From the NCBI GenBank assembly GCA_026537415.1, contig JAFNMF010000026.1, forward strand, positions 1 to 47,818: a DNA stretch of 47,818 bases, written 5' to 3'. This document shows, one piece after another, positions 1-7,255 of this stretch (position 1 is its first letter; the number at the start of each line of letters is the position of its first letter). Both the position numbers and the translations under genes were made by a program. Origin of the DNA: Acetobacteraceae bacterium B3987 (lineage in GTDB: Bacteria > Pseudomonadota > Alphaproteobacteria > Acetobacterales > Acetobacteraceae). The notes under the pieces were generated by a model. That model did no database searches. It was not told the origin of the DNA and saw nothing but the letters and a program-made list of their open reading frames with translations.

Positions 1-5
1 CTTTA

Positions 6-81
6 GTCCCGTTCGTCTAGAGGCCTAGGACACCGCCCTTTCACGGCGGCAACACGGGTTCGAATCCCGTACGGGACGCCA
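6..81 (+). tRNA. tRNA-Glu (anticodon TTC)
   Basis: The cloverleaf is complete. A 7-bp acceptor stem (GTCCCGT with ACGGGAC) closes the molecule, the anticodon stem CCGCC/GGCGG carries the loop CTTTCAC with anticodon TTC, and the T arm contains GGGTTCGAATCCC. The discriminator is G and the 3' CCA is encoded at 79-81. It reads GAA/GAG codons. It stands at the left edge of the window, so any partner tRNA to its left is not visible. The 185 bases between it and the catalase-like gene show no gene. Confidence 0.97.
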
Positions 82-266
82 CTTTTCCATGAGCATTTCT
101 TGTTATTTGTGGCTGAAGCGATACCCAGAAAAATGGCCGAACACTGGTTCTTCAGAACCATATGATGCGTCCAGACGGCAAGTCTCATACACCCCAAGCA
201 ATGAAGCGCATATACCCTGTCAGCCACATTCGTGACTGGCAGAGCGCAAGACATTCAAGGCTACAA

Positions 267-1343
267 TTAGCCGGACACCCTGAAATGAAGAGGGCACCCA
301 TTAAGGCGTGTCCGAAGTCTGGATGAAAAAGGATACATGGCACGACGGGCGCGCATGATATCTCCCAAAGGACGATGAGCGGTCAGACCATGCCACGGTG
401 AAAAAGATAAACCATCCTCCAGACGCTCTGCCCGTTCCTTTGACCAAGAATCCTGCGGCGGGACTTTGATCGTTGCAAGAGGCAGGAAAGGATTATCGTC
501 TTCTGACCAGACCTTGCTCGCATCTTCTATAGGATTCTCTTTCAGGTCACGGCAAAGCTGTGCCCTTAATGTCCACTCCCCTCCGTGTTCACTAAAAAAA
601 TGATTCAGCTTCTGACGGATAGCTACAGGATTTTTATCAATATCTATCAGCATACCCCGCTGACGTCTGAAACTCTCGGAAGACGGTACAATGTCAAACT
701 TGGCAACGTACTTCCCAAACCGTAACGGTACCTGACTAAAGAACCGATCACCTACAGGAACAGTAGGCAAATATCCCCCCAGCACGCCAATCATATCATT
801 TGACTTACCAAAACGGTTCAGTTGTTTCTGAAGTACACGCAAAGACCGTGAAAGCAGCTTTTTAAACCCGTTAAAACGATCTGTTGTAAGAGCCAGCAGG
901 CGCAACGTGCGTAAAAAATGGCGTGAATCAGGTGCCGCAAAAACAGGCCCATTGACCAGCAGCAGGTCCTGAACCGGAACACCTTCATTATCCGGCAGAA
1001 GCTCACCTTTAACATCGTTGATTTTCAGAGCAAAACCACGTGGTCCAGACACCGCATCATCTAACGGGTCCCCTGGAATGGACGAAATACGTATGATGAC
1101 CGAATGCTCCCCTGGCTGTGCAAACAGACCCTGCGCCAGCACATCCGGCAGATCATCATGTATCTGGATGGTTCCCTCCAACAGGGCATGACTTTTGGCA
1201 TGGACTCCCCGATCAGCCCAACCATTGTCACGATGTGTCGCAGTAATGATCTTATGAAATTCACGTGCAAGCCCCTGATGAACCTTTTCTTCATCCGAAG
1301 CAATATTTTCAAGAGCATCACTATATAATACTGGCTCTTTCAT
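267..1343 (-). CDS. Catalase-like heme protein (SrpA/catalase-related family)
   Basis: A 358-residue protein of the small catalase-related family, which uses the catalase core fold to bind heme and remove peroxides; the true substrate is unknown. The distal-histidine region is recognisable as RGVHAKSHALLEG near residue 45. The proximal heme tyrosine is in RARRAMYPFSS near the C-terminus, matching the R-x-x-x-Y ligand pattern. It is much shorter than monofunctional KatA/KatE catalases (about 480-750 residues). The ATG at 1343 was chosen because GAAGGAG lies 7 bases upstream. It follows the OhrR-like repressor gene by 22 bases on the same strand, so the two are probably co-transcribed and peroxide-inducible (inference). 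Confidence 0.85.
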   Translation of the reverse strand: MKEPVLYSDALENIASDEEKVHQGLAREFHKIITATHRDNGWADRGVHAKSHALLEGTIQIHDDLPDVLAQGLFAQPGEHSVIIRISSIPGDPLDDAVSGPRGFALKINDVKGELLPDNEGVPVQDLLLVNGPVFAAPDSRHFLRTLRLLALTTDRFNGFKKLLSRSLRVLQKQLNRFGKSNDMIGVLGGYLPTVPVGDRFFSQVPLRFGKYVAKFDIVPSSESFRRQRGMLIDIDKNPVAIRQKLNHFFSEHGGEWTLRAQLCRDLKENPIEDASKVWSEDDNPFLPLATIKVPPQDSWSKERAERLEDGLSFSPWHGLTAHRPLGDIMRARRAMYPFSSRLRTRLNGCPLHFRVSG

Positions 1344-1365
1344 AATTTTATCTCCTTCAACAAGT

Positions 1366-1836
1366 TTAAACGGAACGATTTTGCAACATCGTTCGAAGAC
1401 AATGTGCAAAGGTCTGTCCCTTCTCACGAAGTCCAGCCAACTCAGCATCACTCAACCCTGAATCACGAAGCAGCTGATCGGGAATGTATTTTGCCTTTTC
1501 CCGTAAAAACTGACCCTGTTGAGTAAGGCTGATGATGACCCGTCTTTCATCATCGGGACTACGCATCCGCTTCACATGACCTGCTGCTTCCATTCGCTTC
1601 AGTAATGGTGAAAGCGTTCCCGTCTCAAAACCAAGCTGACGCCCTATGGTTCCCACTGTCACATCACTTTTGCCGTCATGTCCCCAAAGGACCAGCATGA
1701 CCAGATACTGTGCGTAGGTCAGATTCAATGGAGCCAGAAAGGGCCGATACAACTGCTGCAGGAGGTTAGCAGCCTCATAAAATGGAAAGCATATCTGCCT
1801 CTTCAAGCTTAGACTGCTGTCTGATGGATCATCCAT
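1366..1836 (-). CDS. ohrR: OhrR-like MarR-family organic-peroxide repressor
   Basis: A 156-residue winged-helix MarR protein. The N-terminal segment RQICFPFYEA holds the single conserved reactive cysteine of the OhrR branch, near residue 17. The DNA-binding wing is in SPDDERRVIISLT. OhrR proteins repress peroxide-defence genes until the cysteine is oxidised by organic hydroperoxides. In-frame GTG 1851 has no ribosome site, whereas ATG 1836 is preceded by AAGG at 7 bases, so 1836 is preferred. No ohr peroxidase gene is next to it. The downstream partner is instead the catalase-like gene, an unusual target for this family. A perfect palindrome 41 bases upstream of the start may be its operator. 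Confidence 0.83.
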   Translation of the reverse strand: MDDPSDSSLSLKRQICFPFYEAANLLQQLYRPFLAPLNLTYAQYLVMLVLWGHDGKSDVTVGTIGRQLGFETGTLSPLLKRMEAAGHVKRMRSPDDERRVIISLTQQGQFLREKAKYIPDQLLRDSGLSDAELAGLREKGQTFAHCLRTMLQNRSV

Positions 1837-1876
1837 ATCTGCACCTTTCACATAGGAAAAACGTAAGGCATCATTC

Positions 1877-1892
1877 TTATTTCATGAAATAA
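1877..1892. promoter_or_regulatory. 16-bp perfect palindrome, candidate OhrR operator
   Basis: TTATTTCATGAAATAA is a perfect inverted repeat in the AT-rich stretch upstream of the MarR gene. A second, imperfect dyad, ATATTG-TATG-CAATAT, starts on its last base and ends at 1907. MarR/OhrR dimers bind such palindromes over their own promoters, so autoregulation is a reasonable inference. The sequence is not identical to published OhrR boxes. Confidence 0.5.
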
Positions 1893-1973
1893 TATTGTAT
1901 GCAATATAATATCCAAAAAAACTACCATCCAGACAGCCAACACGCTGATAAACCATATAAAGCCCTCAGCCCC

Positions 1974-2981
1974 TCACCCCACAAACACCCCCTCAACCTC
2001 CAGCAGCAGCTCTGCCCGGCAGATGTCTGCAATAAAAAGCGGGGACTGGTCCGGCGGGCACTGGAATGCCCGTGTAATGCCTTCCCGCACGACCGCAGCG
2101 TCTTCGGGGTGGCGAACATAGAGCTTCATGCTCTCAAAGCGACCATTTCCGAGGCGGGGGAAACGTCTTCCAGCGGCATCAAGCAAGGAATTGATCGTTT
2201 CAATCGTAACGACCACCTGCTCCTCCACCGTCTTCCCTACGGATTCATGGCCCCGGATGCTCGCCGTACCGGAAAGATACAGAACCGTCCGTTCTGTTCC
2301 TTCCATCACGGTCGCCCGGGCAAAGGATGGGGATCGCCGTCCGTAACGGGGCGGGTAATGATAGGCAGGAAGCTGACTGGGATTCTCCAGATTCACGCCG
2401 CTCACCCGCCGATGGGCAATCAGGAACACAGCCACACCACCCGAGGAAAGGCCGATGCCTGTCGCCGCAGGCAGCTCATTTAGACCAATATTCATGGCCT
2501 CAAAGGCCTGAGAGCGACCGCTACAGAAGTCCCGGTAACGCTCCTCCCCACGGATATTATCCTGATTGATCGCCCCCAGATAATTCCACATCCGGTAGAT
2601 GTGTCCAAAACCCTTCTCACGGGCCAGAGTAATCAGACGTTCGTAATGGGACTGCACCGCCGCACATAATTCCGGCTGGTCCTGCACCCAAAAGGCCGCA
2701 AAGAACACATCGCCTTCACTGCTCCAGCCGATGCCCTTTTCCATCCCAGCCCGCCGCTCTCCAGCAGCATTTTCCCCCAAGGGCCTCCCTGACAAAGAAA
2801 CCGGGCACCAATGTTCGTATTGCGCAGGCATGGGGCCGGGCAATGCCATGTAAACACGCCCATTCCTCACATCCAGATCAGCCCCGAAACCACCGTAACA
2901 AAGGGTCGCCAAAGGGGAGGCCCCTGCCTTGTCCGGCCCAGAATGATAGACGGGCAGCAATACCATCGTGTTTGCCATCAT
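1974..2981 (-). CDS. XanB2-like chorismatase (hydroxybenzoate-forming)
   Basis: A 335-residue protein of the chorismatase family (FkbO, Hyg5, XanB2), which has a RidA/YjgF-like fold. XanB2 in Xanthomonas converts chorismate to 3- and 4-hydroxybenzoate, the aryl starter of xanthomonadin and the ubiquinone precursor. Visible family segments include the Trp-Asn-Tyr-Leu stretch MWNYLGAINQ, the segment ERYRDFCSGR, the glycine-rich ATGIGLSSGG and a C-terminal AELLLEVEGVFVG with an acidic residue expected at the active site. The ATG at 2981 has GGAG upstream. It lies 126 bases after the COG4648 membrane-protein gene on the same strand, next to the polyene operon, which supports a starter-unit role. 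The exact product isomer cannot be told from sequence. Confidence 0.85.
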   Translation of the reverse strand: MMANTMVLLPVYHSGPDKAGASPLATLCYGGFGADLDVRNGRVYMALPGPMPAQYEHWCPVSLSGRPLGENAAGERRAGMEKGIGWSSEGDVFFAAFWVQDQPELCAAVQSHYERLITLAREKGFGHIYRMWNYLGAINQDNIRGEERYRDFCSGRSQAFEAMNIGLNELPAATGIGLSSGGVAVFLIAHRRVSGVNLENPSQLPAYHYPPRYGRRSPSFARATVMEGTERTVLYLSGTASIRGHESVGKTVEEQVVVTIETINSLLDAAGRRFPRLGNGRFESMKLYVRHPEDAAVVREGITRAFQCPPDQSPLFIADICRAELLLEVEGVFVG

Positions 2982-3107
2982 GCTTCAGGCCACTCCATGA
3001 AAATGAACCTCGACTGACCTGTTACACAGACCGTCCCAGAAGCCTGTTTCTTATGTGAAAGTCTTTCCAGATGACAGACCTTAATAAAAAGGGAAAAACC
3101 TCCCTCC

Positions 3108-3776
3108 TCACTTCAGGTCCTTCCTCATGAATACGGCACGACCCGCCATGAAATTCTGTTTCAAGGTAGAATGATTGTAATTCCGGATAACAAGACGCCG
3201 TACGATCATTTCCACAGCAAAGCAGACGAGAGCAGCCAGAAGAGTGCCACCCTCAAGCGGCAGACGCCACAAATCACCACGCATCGCACATAGCCACAAT
3301 ATAAGCGGGGCCAGAAGGGCAAGGATGAAGAAGGCGCACCATGCCCATGTCAGGCCAACCGTATAACGTTGCACATCTAGCCGCAGGGGGCTGCCATGCA
3401 CAGCCTCAGCCAGACGTGTCACCAACGGAACCTGCCCCCGCCTGAGAGAGCGGACGAAAATGCCCAGCATTCCCCATAGCATCAGCTCATAAATAGCAAT
3501 CTGATCGCATAGCCGAAGACCAACAGGGAAATACCATCCCAGCACCCCCACCACTGGCACGAACAAGAACCAGCCCGGATGTTTACTAAAAAGCAAACCA
3601 ACCAGCTGCATCATAAGCCCGAGACTGACACAACCAACAAACCAACCACAGCTAGATGGCACTAGACTAACTAGCCCAACACCCCCGAACAGTAGAGCAA
3701 ACCGCCATAATTGCCCGACCCGCCCCTTGCTGGATAGTAAACCCGCTGCTAGATTGTGATAGACCTTACCTATCAT
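3108..3776 (-). CDS. COG4648-like polytopic membrane protein of aryl-polyene clusters
   Basis: About 222 residues with five to six hydrophobic segments, for example FALLFGGVGLVSLV, LFVPVVGVLGWYF, WCAFFILALLAPLILWL and LLAALVCFAVEMIV, and a basic C-terminus. Proteins of this size and topology (COG4648) recur in xanthomonadin and aryl-polyene clusters with no established function. I assign it by context and topology rather than by a catalytic motif. The start is uncertain. ATG 3776 and an adjacent TTG 3779 share AGAGG upstream; a later ATG at 3614 is possible. The 5' end lies only about 18 bases from the oppositely directed carrier-protein gene. Confidence 0.6.
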   Translation of the reverse strand: MIGKVYHNLAAGLLSSKGRVGQLWRFALLFGGVGLVSLVPSSCGWFVGCVSLGLMMQLVGLLFSKHPGWFLFVPVVGVLGWYFPVGLRLCDQIAIYELMLWGMLGIFVRSLRRGQVPLVTRLAEAVHGSPLRLDVQRYTVGLTWAWCAFFILALLAPLILWLCAMRGDLWRLPLEGGTLLAALVCFAVEMIVRRLVIRNYNHSTLKQNFMAGRAVFMRKDLK

Positions 3777-3794
3777 CAATGGATTAACCTCTTA

Positions 3795-4079
3795 GTGACG
3801 ACAGTTTCCTCTTCTCACGATCAGACGCCTCTGGAACGTGAATTGGCTGCCCATTTAACAGAGGCCGTCCAGCTGGATATGGATCCTCTGGATATTGATC
3901 CCGAAATGCCCCTTTTTGGGGAAGGACTAGGGCTGGATTCAATTGATGTGCTGGAAATAGCCCTCATGGTCAACACGCAATACGGGATCAAGCTGGAATC
4001 ACATGATGATGACAACCGCGAGATCTTCCACTCCCTTCGCTCGCTCGCACATTATATCAGCACACACCGTCCGGGCTGA
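3795..4079 (+). CDS. Acyl carrier protein of the polyene pathway
   Basis: A 94-residue carrier protein that holds the growing acyl chain on a phosphopantetheine arm. The attachment serine is in GLDSIDVLEIAL, within the usual acidic helical bundle (EMPLFGEGLGLDSIDVLEI). The start is ambiguous. GTG 3795 gives a protein of family length beginning M-T-T-V-S, while in-frame GTG 3756 would add 13 residues and overlap the divergent gene. Neither has a clear ribosome site. Its stop overlaps the start of the ligase gene (TGATG at 4077-4081), indicating translational coupling. It is the first gene of a nine-gene operon. Confidence 0.85.
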   Translation: MTTVSSSHDQTPLERELAAHLTEAVQLDMDPLDIDPEMPLFGEGLGLDSIDVLEIALMVNTQYGIKLESHDDDNREIFHSLRSLAHYISTHRPG

Positions 4080-5722
4080 TGCCTGTCACACCTGACCTGT
4101 CTCTCATCACCGCGCCAGAACGCCCCGTCTTCCATACGGTCACGGGGTCTTTGTGTGGCACACAACTACTGTCTCATGCATGGGCACTGGCAGAGCGGCT
4201 TCCGGAACGCCCGGTCATTAACCTTCACACCAATCCGCTACAGTTCACTCTTGTCTTTCTTGCCACCCTGCTGAAGGGGCAATATTGCCTGCTCTCTAGC
4301 AATCATGCCCTCTCCCAGCTTGCCGCTCTCCAGAAGGACCATGATGCCTTCTGTACCGGCCCTTCCCTACCTGAATCCCTGACCGGCTTCTCTCTTCCGC
4401 CTCTTTCTGAGCTGACATCAACCCGTCAGGACAATATCCGTCTGCCCGCCACCTATGAGGCAGCCCATGTCTTCACCTCTGGCAGTACAGGGCAGGCCAG
4501 AGTCCACAAGAAATGCTGGGGAGAGCTAGTAACACGCAGCCATGCTGCTCTCCCTCTACTAGCACCCTCGCACCCGACAGACACAACTCTGCTGGGAACG
4601 GTACCGCCCTACCACATGTATGGCTTCGAGACGCTCATTCTGCAAAGCCTGCACACACCAACTGCCACAGCCAGCGGCCCCAGCTTTTTCCCCGGCGATG
4701 TAGAAAAACTGCTGAACAGCACACCGGGCCGCCACACCCTCATCACCACCCCCATTCACCTGCGGTCCCTCACGACAGCGCAGGCCAGCTTGCCGGGACT
4801 GGAACGCATCATCTCGGCCTCCGCCCCTCTGCCCCGGGAGCTGGCACTAGAAGCAGAAGAACGCTTCCATGCCCCTGTAATGGAAATTTATGGGTCCACG
4901 GAGACCGGGTCCATTGCCAGCCGCCGGACTGTCAGTGCTGACCCGTGGCGGCTCTATGACGACATCACTCTGACGGAAATACCAGATGATGAGCAGGGAC
5001 AGGCCCATATCTGCCACGCTCCCCATGCTACATCCTATCCGCTAAACGACATCATCACCATGGAAGGCCCTCATCATTTCCATCTGGTGGACCGCAAGGG
5101 AGACCTGCTCAAAATAGCAGGTAAGCGCACATCCTACGGGGCACTCAACAAAGCCCTTCTCCAGACTGAGGGAGTCATTGATGGCTGTTTCGCTCCCCTT
5201 TTCAGCGAGGACGAGCTAAAAGAGACAGGTGCCGAACCGACACGCCTACAGGCCTTTGTCGTTACCGGGGTAGATGAGACCACCACCATCATGAGAGCCC
5301 TCCGCCAACACATTGATCCGGCCTTCATGCCACGGCGGCTTGTCCGCCTGCCCAGCCTACCCCGCAACCCTGTGGGCAAACTGACACGGCAGACACTGGA
5401 GACGCTCGTCCGAGATTATGCAGAGAAACGCTCCCATCCGCCTTTCTCCATCCCTGCCGACCATCCGGCCTTACCCGGCCATTTCCCCGGAAATCCCACT
5501 ATTCCGGGTATTATTCTTCTGGAACGTATTTTTGCTTTACTGGGCGTGCCGGTGCATACAATCAGCAGCGTGAAGTTCCTTTCCATCGTCAGGCCTGATG
5601 AGCCTGTTCAGCTGCTCTCCAGTGCGCTGGGTGGTGGGCAGACACGCTTTACCCTCCATCACCTTTCCGGCCCTCTGAAAGGAACCATCATTCTCCGGGG
5701 GCAGGTCGGGAGTCCATCCTGA
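4079..5722 (+). CDS. AMP-dependent acyl ligase fused to a hot-dog dehydratase
   Basis: A 547-residue two-domain protein. Residues 1 to about 440 form an adenylate-forming ligase. The P-loop FTSGSTGQ is near residue 131, the adenylate motif MEIYGSTETG near 268, the hinge DRKGDLLKIAGKR follows, and the late core lysine is probably in NPVGKLTRQ. Residues from about 455 to the end form a FabZ/ApeI-like hot-dog domain with DHPALPGHFPGNP near 460, whose histidines match 3-hydroxyacyl-ACP dehydratases. The ligase would activate the hydroxybenzoate starter and load it on the carrier protein. The dehydratase would form the polyene double bonds. Similar ligase-dehydratase pairings are known in xanthomonadin-type clusters. 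It overlaps its neighbours on both sides (TGATG). Confidence 0.85.
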   Translation: MPVTPDLSLITAPERPVFHTVTGSLCGTQLLSHAWALAERLPERPVINLHTNPLQFTLVFLATLLKGQYCLLSSNHALSQLAALQKDHDAFCTGPSLPESLTGFSLPPLSELTSTRQDNIRLPATYEAAHVFTSGSTGQARVHKKCWGELVTRSHAALPLLAPSHPTDTTLLGTVPPYHMYGFETLILQSLHTPTATASGPSFFPGDVEKLLNSTPGRHTLITTPIHLRSLTTAQASLPGLERIISASAPLPRELALEAEERFHAPVMEIYGSTETGSIASRRTVSADPWRLYDDITLTEIPDDEQGQAHICHAPHATSYPLNDIITMEGPHHFHLVDRKGDLLKIAGKRTSYGALNKALLQTEGVIDGCFAPLFSEDELKETGAEPTRLQAFVVTGVDETTTIMRALRQHIDPAFMPRRLVRLPSLPRNPVGKLTRQTLETLVRDYAEKRSHPPFSIPADHPALPGHFPGNPTIPGIILLERIFALLGVPVHTISSVKFLSIVRPDEPVQLLSSALGGGQTRFTLHHLSGPLKGTIILRGQVGSPS

Positions 5723-6633
5723 TGCGACGTAATACATGGCTCCGCCCAGAAAAAGGCAACGGCCTAACCATCCGACTATTGGTATGGGTCGCCCTGAATC
5801 TGGGCTACCGCTTCACCGCCCTTCTGCGTTGGCCAGCAACGCTCTATTACGCCGCCGCCTATCCCACGGTCAGACGGGCATCATGGCATTATCTGTCCCA
5901 TCTGCACCGCGCCGGAAAGCTGCGCCGCCCGCACTGGAGCATGGTGCTGTTTCATATCCATGCCTACAGCACCAACGTGCTAGATCGCATCTATCTGCTC
6001 AGTGGTCGCTTCCCGCCACAGAATATCCACATCACCGGGCAGGACATCCTGCATGAGGCCCTACAGCAAAAAAAAGGCTGCATCATCATGGGGGCCCATA
6101 TTGGATCATTCGACGCCCTGCGCCAGTTCGGCCTGAATGCCTCTGTCCGGTTCCGCATGCTGATGTATCGCCGGTTCATCGGGGCAGCATCCCGCTTCAT
6201 CGAAACTCTTGCGCCAGGTTTCCATGAGGACATTATCGAGCTGGGCGAGTCCAACAGTATGCTGGCAACCTTCAAAGCACTACAGAATGGAGAGTTCGTT
6301 GGTATTCTGGCAGACAGAGCCCATGATGGAGGGCGGTCCATTCCCATCAATTTTCTGGGACAGGACGCCCCCATCCCGGCAGGTCCGTTCCATCTAGCCC
6401 GGCTGACTGGTGCGCCGGTTATTCTCGTCTCGGCGATACGCCAGAAAAATGGCACCTACCATATTGCCTGCAAACGTCTGACTGATACCCTTCCCTCAGA
6501 GGCAGAAGCAGCGTCTGCACAAGAGATGCTGGTACCGCCCATGCAGGCCTATGCCCGCTGGATGGAAACACTCTGTCAGGATCATCCTTATGCATGGTTC
6601 AATTTCTTTGATTTCTGGGAAGAAGGCCTCTGA
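5722..6633 (+). CDS. Lysophospholipid-type acyltransferase (LpxL/HtrB-like)
   Basis: A 303-residue membrane-anchored acyltransferase. The catalytic H-x4-D motif is in GAHIGSFDALR near residue 120. An N-terminal amphipathic or membrane segment (RLLVWVALNLGYRFTALL) precedes it, and DRAHDGGRSIPINFLGQDAPIPAGPFHLA is the second conserved block. Members in aryl-polyene and xanthomonadin clusters (XanB1-like) are thought to attach the finished polyene acyl chain to a lipid or sugar carrier at the inner membrane. The gene starts inside the stop of the preceding ligase gene and ends 4 bases before the LolA-like gene. Confidence 0.83.
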   Translation: MRRNTWLRPEKGNGLTIRLLVWVALNLGYRFTALLRWPATLYYAAAYPTVRRASWHYLSHLHRAGKLRRPHWSMVLFHIHAYSTNVLDRIYLLSGRFPPQNIHITGQDILHEALQQKKGCIIMGAHIGSFDALRQFGLNASVRFRMLMYRRFIGAASRFIETLAPGFHEDIIELGESNSMLATFKALQNGEFVGILADRAHDGGRSIPINFLGQDAPIPAGPFHLARLTGAPVILVSAIRQKNGTYHIACKRLTDTLPSEAEAASAQEMLVPPMQAYARWMETLCQDHPYAWFNFFDFWEEGL

Positions 6634-6637
6634 CATT

Positions 6638-7255
6638 ATGAAACGTCTGCCCCTCTTTCTTCTTACCCTGCCAATTTTCTGGCCAATGGCACAGGCGGCG
6701 GCACCTACTGCCGTGCCAACTCCCGATGCCCCTGCGGCTACAGCAGACGGCGAGGCTCTGGCGATCGATATCCTGCACCGTATCGGGATGGTCACCCAAA
6801 GAGAAAACCATTTTACCGAAACCCGCCAGTTACATGCCCTCCGGGTGCCACTCCATAGTGAAGGGCAACTCCGCTTTATTCCGCCCGATTATGTGGAAAA
6901 ACTCACCCTTTCCCCCGTACGAGATAGCTTCATCATGCAGGGCGACACGGTGCGGCTCCAGCATGGGCAAAACCCGGCACGGACAATCTCCCTGCATGTA
7001 AGCCCAGCCTTACAGGTCATGGCTGCTACGATCAGGGGACCATTGCAAGGTGATGTAGCCCTGCTCCAGCACTATTATACACTCTCAGCCACAGGCGACA
7101 CTGGCCGCTGGACACTGACACTGACCCCCCGCACGGCAGAAACCGCCCACATCATCCGGCTTGTCCAGATGGAAGGGCGCAATAACACGCTAGACAGTAC
7201 ACATCTTGTTCAGGCTAACGGCGATGTGACCGATACAGCCATCACCTCACCATGA
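6638..7255 (+). CDS. LolA-like periplasmic lipid-carrier protein
   Basis: A 205-residue exported protein. The signal peptide MKRLPLFLLTLPIFWPMAQA is followed by a beta-rich domain related to the outer-membrane lipoprotein carrier LolA (COG2834-like). Visible features are the start of the half-barrel (FTETRQLHALRVPLHSEGQLRF), PDYVEKLTL and RGPLQGDVALLQHYYTL. In these clusters it probably shuttles the pigment lipid through the periplasm. The ATG at 6638 gives a clean signal peptide; an upstream in-frame extension into the acyltransferase gene is a shadow. The stop overlaps the exporter start as ATGA. Confidence 0.78.
   Translation: MKRLPLFLLTLPIFWPMAQAAAPTAVPTPDAPAATADGEALAIDILHRIGMVTQRENHFTETRQLHALRVPLHSEGQLRFIPPDYVEKLTLSPVRDSFIMQGDTVRLQHGQNPARTISLHVSPALQVMAATIRGPLQGDVALLQHYYTLSATGDTGRWTLTLTPRTAETAHIIRLVQMEGRNNTLDSTHLVQANGDVTDTAITSP

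Noticed and set aside
3-254. Leftward open frame over the tRNA-Glu
   Set aside because: It runs antisense through the tRNA and has no ribosome site or family resemblance.
1899-2483. Rightward open frame of 194 codons
   Set aside because: Antisense shadow of the chorismatase gene, whose reading frame has clear family motifs.
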